A stretch of DNA of 64,000 nt. Source: Siphonodentalium dalli (taxonomy: Eukaryota > Mollusca > Scaphopoda > Gadilida > Siphonodentaliidae). Numbering within the stretch: the first letter of the stretch is position 1; every line of letters starts with the position of its first letter. Location: contig CP136066.1 in assembly GCA_032622095.1 (NCBI GenBank), positions 44,093,835 to 44,157,834 on the forward strand. Direction: 5' to 3'. Of the stretch, positions 22,801-31,501 are shown in pieces. The notes beneath the pieces were generated by a model. That model saw nothing but the letters and a program-made list of their open reading frames with translations. It was not told the DNA's origin and ran no database searches. A program made the translations under genes and the position numbers.

Positions 22801-23900
22801 TCTGTTAACTGGAATTCAGTATTTACCCCCTCTGTTAACTGGAATTCAGTATTTACCCCCCTCTGTTAACTGGAATTCAGTATTTACCCCTCTGTTAACT
22901 GTAATTCAGTATTTACCCCTCTGTTAACTGGAATTCAGTATTTATCCCCTCTGTTAACTGGAATTCAGTATTTATCCCCTCTGTTAACTGGAATTCAGTA
23001 TTTATCCCCTCTGTTAACTGGAATTCAGTATTTATCCCCTCTGTTAACTGTAATTCAGTATTTACCCCTCTGTTAACTGGAATTCAGTATTTACCCCCTC
23101 TGTTAACTGGAATTCAGTATTTACCCCCTCTGTTAACTGGAATTCAGTATTTACCCCTCTGTTAACTGTCATTCAGTATTTATCCCTCTGTTAACTGGCA
23201 TTCAGTATTTATCCCCTCTGTTAACTGGCATTCAGTATTCACCCCCTGTATTAACTGGCATCCAGTATTTATCCCCACTGTTAACTGGTATTCAGTATTT
23301 ATCCCCTTTGTTAACTGGCATTCAGTGTACACCCCTCTCTGTTAACTGGCATTCAGTATTTACCCCCTCTGTTAACTGGCATTCAGTATACACCCCTCTG
23401 TTAACTGACATTCAGTATTTACTCCCTCTGTTAACTGGCATTCAGTATTTATCCCCGCTGTTAACTGGCATTCAGTATTTATCCCCAACTGTTAAATGGT
23501 ATTCATGATTCAGAGGGAGGGGGTGACGACCTCAAATATTGTAGGTAATTTTGGTTCTATAAACAAATACAAACTTTGCATTGTCACCAGGAACCAAATA
23601 ACCATTCTTCATTTTGGTTCACAAGGCACATTTTACAGTGAATAATCAACTTTTTGAATGTTTATTTTCGGCATGATATCCAACAACTACAGTAATGCCC
23701 TAAATAATCGACTCCTTAACCACAGCAGAATTATGGGTAATTTTTCAGGATTTAGTCGGAAATATGGCTTGTTGCTGTGGTTAAGGAGTCGATTATTTAG
23801 GGCAATACTGTATGCCTGCAACGGTTTTGGCTACACGAACGGTATACTCACATTGTGCAGCGAAAAACACCGCAAGAACGAAAACTATAGCGGCCTTCAT
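17050..23900 (-). CDS. Secreted antistasin-type cysteine-rich peptide (three exons)
   Basis: The joined exons (23900-23852, 18844-18740, 17141-17050) make 246 nt: 81 residues and a TAG stop. Residues 1-16 (MKAAIVFVLAVFFAAQ) are a signal peptide. The mature part has ten cysteines spaced 4-5-8-4-5-3-9-2-1, close to hirustasin-like antistasin domains (4-5-4-1-5-3-10-3-1), ending in the typical DVHGCELCKC. Antistasin domains are serine protease inhibitors with five disulfides, so an extracellular inhibitor or defence role is inferred. All four splice sites are GT/AG, and both junctions fall in phase 1 (T-GC, G-AC). Intron 1 (about 5 kb) and intron 2 (about 1.6 kb) are packed with repeats. The exons are too short to show as long open frames. 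Function is not shown; the family call is firm. Confidence 0.85.
17318..17535. repeat. Degenerate tandem repeat ACGTTGGACATTCGGTGTGA
   Basis: About six copies of a 30-37 bp unit (TTCACGTTGGACATTCGGTG followed by TGAAGTTAG) lie in intron 2 of the antistasin-type gene. Confidence 0.7.
17791..17945 (+). mobile_element. Decayed A-like element with palindromic core
   Basis: TTAACCCTTTCATGACTGCC opens it. A mutated core follows (CAGTACATTCTCTTATATA, with a TA expansion, then GCGAGTCTCACATATGGAGAC). The right end is weak (ACAAGGTTAAGG). Old copy. Confidence 0.55.
18530..18590. repeat. Small hairpin GGAATGTTCAGATAA
   Basis: GGAATGTTCAGATAATAAAT pairs with TTATCTGAATATTCC across a 20-bp centre. It is related to 16434-16494. 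Confidence 0.55.
18740..18844 (-). CDS. Exon 2 of the antistasin-type gene (cysteines 1-4)
   Basis: The acceptor TTTTATTTTCGTGCAG precedes 105 bp encoding ...FDNCKGGDCPDGHKCMPG... and ending ATG-G before donor GTATGT. The exon holds the first four cysteines of the domain. Confidence 0.85.
18899..19380 (+). mobile_element. Family B element with expanded CAA microsatellite
   Basis: TTAA-AGGTACTCAATCCGATCA and GATCGGATTGAGTACCT-TTAA bound the copy. A (CAA)n run of about 14 units at 18945-18987 grew from the three to four CAA units seen in the copy at 3021. An oligo-C run (19310-19324) replaces part of the right subterminal region. Lies in intron 1 of the antistasin-type gene. Confidence 0.85.
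19660..20175. repeat. GAT/GAC microsatellite region with an internal duplication
   Basis: Long imperfect runs of GAT, GAC and GGT triplets. A segment of about 90 bp containing GATGACTGACGTCAACAACT is duplicated at 19735-19830 and 19907-20000. Open frames of Asp or His runs here are artefacts of the triplet repeat. Confidence 0.85.
20271..21487 (+). mobile_element. Family C element with a nested insert
   Basis: GTGACCCGCCATATCAAATC on the left and GATTTGATATGGCGGGTCAC on the right. The subterminal palindromic core occurs as a half copy at the left and a full copy at the right. Compared with the sister at 28012-28472 it carries a 0.8-kb insert at 20431-21222. Lies in intron 1 of the antistasin-type gene. 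Confidence 0.8.
20431..21222. mobile_element. Inverted-end element filled with TTCGG-type short repeats
   Basis: The ends GCCCCGGTTCCATATCCCCG and ATATGGAACCGGGGC are inverted repeats. The body is a dense series of ATTCGGGA, ATTCGGCA and TATTCGGCAGT words at irregular 9-14 bp spacing. The sister copy has the empty site CATCCATTACCCTGCAGG, and the insert is flanked by TTA and TCA, which hints at a 3-bp target duplication of Harbinger type. Confidence 0.65.
21829..22145 (-). mobile_element. Family A element, shortened copy
   Basis: TTAA-CCCTTTCAGTGCCCGG and TTGGCACTGAAAGGG-TTAA bound a copy inverted relative to 14380-14871, with one side of the core palindrome deleted. It retains the unoccupied GGTATGCTTAAGCATGC site. 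Confidence 0.8.
22253..23505. repeat. 30-bp minisatellite, about 41 copies
   Basis: The unit is CCCCTCTGTTAACTG followed by GAATTCAGTATTTA with one-base length changes. Most units keep a GTTAAC. The variants TAATTC and GAATTC mix in the first two thirds, and GCATTC replaces them from about 23187. The open frames in it repeat a ten-residue word and are artefacts. Confidence 0.95.
23688..23812. mobile_element. Family F element, short copy
   Basis: TA-CAGTAATGCCCTAAATAATC and GATTATTTAGGGCAATACTG-TA with most of the hairpin interior deleted. It lies in intron 1 about 40 bp from the exon 1 donor of the antistasin-type gene. Confidence 0.8.
23852..23900 (-). CDS. Exon 1 of the antistasin-type gene (signal peptide)
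   Basis: ATG at 23900 opens 16 codons of hydrophobic signal sequence plus one base, then GTGAGT at 23851. A TATA box lies about 65 bp upstream, giving a 5' untranslated leader of roughly 40 nt. Confidence 0.85.
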
Positions 23901-23964
23901 ATTCAAAGAAAGACAAGAAGTATGTAACCTGTTGTTTTATCTACATGGGCAGAGATAAGGACGG

Positions 23965-23972
23965 TATATATA
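23965..23972 (-). promoter_or_regulatory. TATA box of the antistasin-type gene
   Basis: Minus-strand GTACTATATATACCGTCC places TATATATA about 65 bp upstream of the ATG at 23900. A start site at about 23940 would give a 40-nt leader. The spacing suits an animal TATA promoter. Confidence 0.6.
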
Positions 23973-24640
23973 GTACGTGAGTCCCACATCTGACATGACA
24001 CAAAATATGTAGGGCAATATCATACTCAATAACCTAGTTAGTACAATCACATGCTTCTAATGTCCAATATGAGTCACAATTTAAAGATATGGTAAGCGCT
24101 GGTGGTGGGTATTGCTGTTAAAAGAGTCACATACGTTAAAATTACCATAAACATAAAAAATATTATATTATAGATACACATTGATCTTATACCAATCATA
24201 AATATCGCGTAAATTGCATGTTATTGTCATGTTAGTACTCTGTGTTATGTAAACAAACGTCATGCTATGTAAATAAACAGTACATAAAGAGTATGCGATT
24301 AGAAAAACACTAAACACCCACTAGAGACCCACTACTTGAACTTTGGTTAGAAATGCCAACAAGTTGTTTACAACACATCTGTATAGCGCTCGCTAATCTT
24401 CGCTTCTCAAGATTTCGGTGTTGAATGGGTCACTTTGAATCACTCTCCTAAATATATCGCCACGGCGTTGAATGTTTTGCTTTTCGCTCAATATTTAAGT
24501 GATGTATATATAAACAAACACTCAACTCGCACAAAGTGTGTTATGTGGATAATATCGCATTCATACTATCATACTACACTATTAGTATATTCTTGGGGAT
24601 TGTTTCATAATTTGGAAACTGTTATTTCTGAATGATAACA
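23973..24640. other. Upstream region of the antistasin-type gene
   Basis: No repeat family or second gene recognised. Regulatory sites may lie here, but none can be named from sequence. Confidence 0.4.
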
Positions 24641-25598
24641 TAATGCATATAACGAAGTCCATGCATCCGTGCCTTCAAGGGGCTTTGGCTCAGTGTGTAA
24701 CGTGCATTGTACATTAGACCAAACGAAGCCCGAAGCCCCTCGCATCATTGACGAAGATGATTCTAAACTAGATAAGTTCGGATTGTGATCCGCACACGTG
24801 ACATGCATACAATTAACATATGCCAATAATTTCAATGTGGGGCTATCTGCATCTGAGTCCGGAAGGGAAACGGCACCTCGCGAATTCGATAATGAATGCG
24901 AGTCGCAATGCCAAGCGCAACAGAAGTAACAGGACACCTTTCCCTATAAGCAGAGAGAAATCTGCTAAAATATCGTATTGATTGTGCGATGGTGTCAGTT
25001 GCAATGCTGAACAATGCGTGCACGACTCGTGTACGTGCGCTTATTGTGTGAACATCAGTTCAAATGAATTACTTACGAAGCCTGTAAGATACATATTGAT
25101 ATGAATGATCATGGTCTTGGTGTCAATAGCCTTAATCACATTCATAACGGCATGTTACACCGTACCGCTTGTACAGCTAATTTTGTTCAGCCTGACTGCT
25201 TCATGGCTGAGTACTATTCAGGATTGAGCACAACAGAATGTATGCTTATATACGACGTTAAGTCGACCAATTTTTTAATGAGAACCCGCTCTTCGTGCGG
25301 TAATACTTTAAGTAATCTGTATTCGAGTCCTAATGATCATGGCTCGAGATCAGGCCAAACTGTGAATGCGTGCATTGAAACGTCCGATATCGACACGCCC
25401 ACTACGCTTGATGAAACATGTTATATCGCCGCAAATAGAGTTAACACAACTGCTTAGCCAGAAGAAAGCTGTGATACTATTATTCCTAATAGAGTTATCC
25501 CCACTGAACAAGTTAATGAGTTGAAAATCTTAACATTGAACGTGTGCGGATTAGAAAAGAGGCTTCAATACAACGAATTTCAAGATATGATATCCAAA

Positions 25599-25620
25599 TC
25601 TCATATATATTTTGAAGACC

Positions 25621-25674
<54 letters not shown>

Positions 25675-26367
25675 ATTAATACAAATCTACGATTCTCGAC
25701 CGATCGGGACGAAACTTGATACGTGTGTGTAGTTTGACCAGGCGGTGGTCGTTGTCGTATTGGCGAGCCCGTGCGAAGCCCGTGCAGCGCATGCGCAGAC
25801 GAGATCTCGGAAACGGGTGGAGCTATCGACTTGAAATTTGGTACGTGAATGTATCTTGCCCCGAATACGAATTTTATCGGGTCGCCGAGCCCGTGCGACG
25901 CCAGCTTCGCGCATGCGCAGACGAGATCTCGGAAACGGGTGGAGCTATCGACTTGAAATTTGCTATGTGAATGTATCTTGCCCCGAATACGAATTTTATC
26001 GGGTCGCTGATCCCGTGCGACGCCAGCTTCGCGCATGCGCAGACCAGATCCCGGAAACGGGTGGAGCTATCGACTTGAAATTTGGTATGTGAATGTATCT
26101 TGCCCCGGATACGAATTTTATCGGATCGCCGAGCCCGTGCGACGCCAGCTTCGCACATGCGCAGACCATATATCGGAAACGGGTGGAGCTATCGACTTGA
26201 AATTTGGTATGTGACTGTATCTTGCCCCGGATACGAATTTTATCGGGTCGCCGAGCCCGTGCGACGCCAGCTTCGTGCATGCGCAGACTAGATCTCGGAA
26301 AGGGTGGAGCTATCGACTTGAAATTTGGTTTTTGAATAGCCCGGACAACGTCGGGCTAATCGGCTAG
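25599..26367 (+). mobile_element. Non-autonomous Helitron, copy 1
   Basis: It begins TCTCATATATATTTTGAAGA after an A and ends with the hairpin AGCCCGGAC-AAC-GTCGGGCT, then AATCGG and CTAG. TC start, 3' hairpin and CTAG end define Helitrons. Near the 5' end is a (CTGT)n run (about 25620-25670). Five tandem units of exactly 122 bp follow, with ATGCGCAGAC landmarks at 25791, 25913, 26035, 26157 and 26279. No Rep/helicase gene. Confidence 0.85.
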
Positions 26368-26734
26368 TCTCATATATATTTTGAAGACCTCTGTCTGTCT
26401 GTCTGTCTGTATGTTTGTCTGTCATTTATACAAATCTACGATTCTCGACCGATCGGGACGAAACTTGGTACGTGTGTGTAGTTTGACCAGGCGGTCGTCG
26501 TTGTGGTATTGGCGAGTTCGTGCGACGCCCGTGCAGCGCATGCGCAGACGAGATCTCGGAAACGGGTGGAGCTATCGACTTGAAATTTGGTATGTGAATG
26601 TATCTTGCCCCGGATACGAATTTTATCGGGTCGCCGGGTTTTTGAATAGCCCGGACAACGTCGGGCTGGGTAGAGATATCGACTGGAAATTTTGTTTTTT
26701 TAAAAGCCCGGACAACGTCGGGCTCATCGGCTAG
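26368..26734 (+). mobile_element. Non-autonomous Helitron, copy 2, head-to-tail with copy 1
   Basis: It starts TCTCATATATATTTTGAAGA directly after the CTAG of copy 1 and ends with the same hairpin, CATCGG and CTAG, followed by T. It has the CTGT run, one full core unit and an extra internal copy of the GCCCGGACAACGTCGGGC hairpin near 26650. The outer flanks of the pair are A and T, the standard Helitron target. Confidence 0.85.
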
Positions 26735-27744
26735 TATGATATAATTTGCTTCTCGGAAACAAAGGCCTTCTTGGAAGACAATATAGTCATCCCTGGGTTT
26801 GAGACCTGTGTTAAAAAGAGAAACGCATAGGAAACGGGACGCGATCAGGTGGAATCCTGATAGCAGCCATATTGGAAATTCATAAATACATTGTCCCAGT
26901 GCAAACAGATAGTGCTAACGTGGCGTGGATTTGAGTTGATAAGACATATGACCATTCATTCACAAGCTTATTAATTGGCGCTGTTTATATACCCCCTATA
27001 TATGTACACGATATTCTAATGATAATTGGGTCTCTGATAAAGAGGGTGATATACGCGATTTACACAGAGATGACGAATTGCTACTTTTGACAGGGGATTG
27101 CAATGCTCGTACAAACAACCACAGCGGCTTTGAACCCGACCCATATCCATGTGAAATAAATCATATATTTGGAAACACAGGTGTATGCCATGTTATGAAT
27201 TATGTCATGAAATGTATAAATGATGATATTGATTATTGTGATGATGATGAATATGTATGTAGTAATAGTAAGACATTCCAGGCCCCACCGAGAGTCTCCC
27301 AAGACAGAGGTAAGGTTAACAGCTATGGGTATAAATTTATAGGACCCGATGTGTCTTTCAGCAGATCAAAATGCTGCCAGATTTTTTGTAGACATGTTGA
27401 TAACATTACCAATGGTTGGTATGAATTTATCCCAATTACCATTACTTATATACCATATCAGATGGAGGTAATAAAAACATGATCACAAGAGTGATCTATT
27501 AGTGATCTATTGTCAATTATTTGAAGTTGGTTTCTCATTGTATTTATCAAAACAAGCATCAAAGGTTAACCAATGCTTAAGCAAACAAACAGCAGGTGTC
27601 AACATAATTCACAATTGAGACACAGTGGATAGAAACTCAACATAGTGATAGCCAGTCACCAGTCTTATACTTTGAAGTTTGGATGAAATAATTGGATGAA
27701 TCATGAAAGAGAACTTTGAGAAGAACAAGTACCTGTGATTTTGA

Positions 27745-27905
27745 AGTAATTGAAATTAGACCCTAATTACAATTACAATTACATCATAACCAATTACAAT
27801 TGCAATTACATGTAATTGAGAATAAACTCGATTACCAATTACATGCAATTACTTGAAAAAATGTAATTAATTACAGTCAATTACAATTACCCCATCCCTG
27901 CATAC
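27745..27905. repeat. AATTAC-rich repeat
   Basis: Imperfect runs of AATTACAATTACA and TGTAATTG end in TTACCCCATCCCTGCAT. The same tail, TTACCCCATCCCTGCATAAT, occurs at about 19409. Confidence 0.65.
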
Positions 27906-28011
27906 TGATCCCCACATGTGATGCCATAGAGACCAAGTCACATAAGAGATGTCCACCTGTCACTAACCAAGCATTCTGACATTTGAACATGACCAAATGT
28001 TTTTTCTATAT

Positions 28012-28472
28012 ATGTGACCCGCCATATCAAATCCAGTCGTAAGTCGGGATTTTTTTTACCCTGTGCCAATGCATTCTCTTATATATGCGAGTCGATCATA
28101 GGTCACCTCGCATATATAAGAGAATGCATTGGGCTAACAATTTTTTATCATTTTTTTTAAATAAATGTTTCTTACAATTTTTAGGACATAAAATAAAAAA
28201 ACATCCATTACCCTGCAGGGAGCCCCACACATATATAGAATCATATAGAAGACTGTCGTCTGCTCATGTTTGTCTGGGGCTCTGTATGGGTGAAATTATA
28301 AAATTGTTAAAGAATACAAGAAAAAATTATTAAAATTGTAAAAAATTGTTAGGCCAATGCATTCTCTTATATATGCGAGGCGACCTATGGTCGACTCGCA
28401 TATATAAGAGAATGCATTGGCACAGGGTAAAAACATCCCGACTTACGACTGGATTTGATATGGCGGGTCACA
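28012..28472 (+). mobile_element. Family C element, complete copy
   Basis: GTGACCCGCCATATCAAATC to GATTTGATATGGCGGGTCAC, with a full palindromic core near each end and an AT-rich centre containing CCCTGCAGGGAGCCCCACAC. It serves as the empty-site reference for the insert at 20431. Confidence 0.85.
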
Positions 28473-28542
28473 TATTATCGATATAAGATCGTTGTTATTA
28501 CCGGGTATTTGTTGAAAATAACATACACAGTACCCCTTTAAC
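28466..28542 (+). mobile_element. Family D right-end fragment
   Basis: TATTATCGATATAAGATCGT through TACCGGGTATTTGTTGAAAA to ACAGTACCCCT-TTAA matches the right end of the copy at 12107. It abuts the family C element. Confidence 0.65.
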
Positions 28543-30085
28543 GTAAGCATTTTAACAATTAAATCTATAACCGGTATAGGGTCGATTTTCGACAGAAAAG
28601 GATAATCCCTTCGCACAGTCAAAGATTTGCCTCCAGATAAGACATTTCTAGGACATTTATTTACACTCAGCTTCCCACAATGTAAATTTTTAACTCATAT
28701 GTAGTATGCACACCGGTCAGGTCTACCCCATTGCAAATACTACCCCACCAAAACACCCCATGTTAATAATATACCGGCAATTAAATTGGCGTCAGAACCA
28801 GGGTGGGAGGGGGGGGGGGGGGGTCATACATCCAGATGCGTATATGTTATGTTTTATTTTGGCATTTTTCGGGACCCACCAACCAAGTGTTCTACTATTT
28901 TATTTTTTGTATACGTTTTTACTGCATGTTTTCGGGTATCCATCCCTTTTATTTTTATTTTTAAAAAGTGTTGCTCATTATTTTAGTGTAAACATATTTT
29001 TATTTCCAAACCAAATAATTGACATAATACACAGATGACATAAATATACAACATATAAGAGTTAATTTTGGAAATGAGGATCAGACAACAAGGCCGACAT
29101 GTCCCTTCCTCAATAAGTGAGGAGGGGTATCGATCAGACGGGAAGGGAATGAAATAATGGTTTAGGAGGAGTAGAGATATATAACTACATTTGAGTTAGG
29201 GATTTTCAGTTTCAGATACCCACACCCACACCCTCTTTCGAAGAATTTCGCTCATACTTTAAAAAAACACCTTTATAAAAGTAACTCGATGGTCAATATC
29301 TTTATGTGTGGTGCCTACCTGCTAATCAGAATATGAATAAATAGCTTATAACTCATGTTATGGTGAGTCGTGACATTTTCGAATAAACAAGTCAACTTTC
29401 CAAAAATTAGTGAACCACTGGGTTCACTATAAGAGGGAAGATGTTCAGGTAAGTTGGGCATTTTGTCATGTTCAAATTCAGTCTGTTTGGTCATGGTGTC
29501 ACTGCATGCAGCGTTGATAACAGGGGGTGTACTTTCGTGCGCCTTCGGCCTGGCACATGTATATTTCTTACAAGTATTTCAACACCGTCGATGTTACCAT
29601 AATGTGTTGCTTAATTTGCATAATTATGAGTAATGATTTTTATGTTGGTCACCCGCATGTAATATATATCCGTATAAAACAGGTCTAGTTGCCTATATTC
29701 AGTCCAGCCTTCCGTATAATGTATATAACTCATCAACATATACATCTGCTTTCCCCTGTGGTTCGCTATAAACTCAGGAGTTGTACTATTTTTCGCTCGG
29801 TTTTAAATTAGCACACCGAGAGTGCGTGAAAATAGCACTACGCGAATTTAAATACGATTTAGGTATAAGTTTTACACTGAAAATAAGTACAAAAGATTCC
29901 AAATGAGAACGCTCTTTATAACCTAACACATTTGGTCGGCGAAAATTGGACGCTCTTTATAAGAGGCGATCATTGATTTTTTTTGCCAAGCTGACAAATA
30001 AATCCAAACGAGTTAAAACTTCATCTTTCGAAAGTCGGCATATGGCTATTAAAACCTCACATCCATGGGATCTTGTGTCCGGTTC
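28543..30085. other. No gene established
   Basis: It includes an oligo-G run near 28808 and a TATA-like CCGTATAAAACAGG at about 29670 with no attached gene. No repeat family recognised. Confidence 0.35.
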
Positions 30086-30129
30086 AGGGCCTGGAACCTA
30101 CGTCATAAAACAAAGTTTTTCACCGAAAA

Positions 30130-30155
30130 ATGGCGGCTGCTCGGTGCGACTCGAG
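30130..30155 (+). CDS. Candidate first coding exon
   Basis: AAAATGGCGGC places an ATG inside a YY1-like context. Codons for MAAARCDS then run to CTCGAG-GTGAGT, a near-consensus donor. Upstream is a CRE-like half site in GGAACCTACGTCA. This is the form of a housekeeping-gene first exon, but only nine residues are present and no following exon was found in the window. Confidence 0.35.
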
Positions 30156-30850
30156 GTGAGTATTTATCGTTTTTGCAAACTATGTACATAAACCACTAAA
30201 AAAACATTGCTTATGAGCTGTAAAACATTGTTTGCTAGCTCACAGTCATCTATACCGAGATATATATTTGACGGTTGTAAAGATTATCGCGTTCAGGTGG
30301 TTTCCGTCACCAATTTTCGAGGCATGTTTCCGAGTTTTGAAATGGTAACGCCTACATTGGCTTTTAAAACTGGAATTGTGACATATATGGTAACGCCTAC
30401 ATATAATCAACATTTGATTCCAAAATCGGCAATTTGGCTGAATTCTTTCTTTCACTTGCCGAATATCACAATTAGTTTAGGACTAGTGAGTAGTGTATGC
30501 CTTCACAGTTAATAGAACTTATGGAAGCGCAAGAGTATAATTCTTCCCTTGCTAAGATCCCCCGATATTGCCGAGGCGAATCGGTATACATCGGCTCAAA
30601 AGTTGACTGCTTCACTTGTGGCAGGCTAATTAATACGTTTTTCACGGAATTACTATCACAAGACATAAATGAATAAAATAATAAGTAATTATATGACCTT
30701 TATATATATATCAATATTATTATAGGGAATAAGAAAAAAATGTCATTCTGGTTGATGCATCATATATAATTATAGGCTAAAATAAACCAACGTTTGATAA
30801 ATGAATAAATCTCAATATCGCCACTGCTTGAGTTGAACCAGGAAGGAGCT
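30156..30850. other. Putative intron, nothing else recognised
   Basis: It contains two copies of ATGGTAACGCCTACAT (about 30342 and 30388). The open frame at 30207-30512 has no recognisable features. Confidence 0.35.
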
Positions 30851-31501
30851 TTAAAGGGGTACTGTACCCCAATTTCACTAAATTCCCGGTGACAATAGCG
30901 ATCTAATATGAATATTATATTATAAAATAACTAATTCGAGTCGACGATGTCTACTGAAAAAGTTCCGGTTAACAGGCTATCGTAAAAGTAACATTGAATT
31001 ATTTAATATAAAATCATTTATGGCTGGAGTCATAAAATGGAGAATTATGCCATTACGAGTTACCGTTCTTGAAATCGCATCTGTTGTGTGTCTTTTATCG
31101 ACGGCCGTTCGCGAACATTATTGAGTGCAAACAAAACATGTTACCTGCAAAAGGAAGGCCCGTTATAACCGATTCGGAAAAAACGAGAAAGAAACAAGAG
31201 TCATAAAGCGTCAAGTATTTTTATAGGGAGTGAGATTGTTCGATGGAAGAGATTGAAGGCATCAATCGAAACTGTGAGCAATGAACTTCCGGTCTTTCTG
31301 CGACATGCGTCTTCTCCGGTGAAGGTCAAACCATGGCGCGTAGTTTGAAATCGTAATATTTTTGTTTCCAAGATCAAGATTTTCATCGCTAAATTAGGTT
31401 TATACGAAACTCATATAACACGAAAACAATCTAACTTGAAAGTTATTTCAATGGGAGTAAATAAAAAAAATCGCCTATCTCTGTGTACAGTACCCCTTTA
31501 A
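30851..31501 (+). mobile_element. Family D element, complete copy
   Basis: TTAA-AGGGGTACTGTACCCC to GTACAGTACCCCT-TTAA, with ATTTATGGCTGGAGTCATAA inside as in the 12107 copy. A 61-codon minus-strand open frame inside has no recognised domain. Confidence 0.8.

Larger units (their letters stand above)
25101..27345 (+). pseudogene. LINE fragment: endonuclease region, split by Helitrons
   Basis: The frame opening at 25101 is broken by a TAG at 25455, then continues with ELKILTLNVCGLEKRL, the start of an APE-type endonuclease of a non-LTR retrotransposon. It is interrupted at 25598/25599 and resumes at 26735 with YDIICFSETK, the ETK catalytic segment. Later pieces include GAVYIPP, LLLTGDCNA (the GD-N motif) and DRGKVNSYGYKFI, after which similarity ends near 27345. 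Stops and frameshifts break it, including TGG ATT TGA where arginine CGA is expected. Degenerate coding-like sequence extends upstream to about 24640. No reverse transcriptase remains. Clade not resolved. Confidence 0.75.

Noticed and set aside
22563-22808. Repeat protein with LLTGIQYLSP units
   Set aside because: The 30-bp minisatellite keeps one frame only while unit length stays 30; one-base unit changes break it, and it lies inside an intron.
25551-26291. Repetitive Arg-rich proteins on both strands
   Set aside because: Frames through the 122-bp Helitron core repeat and CTGT run.
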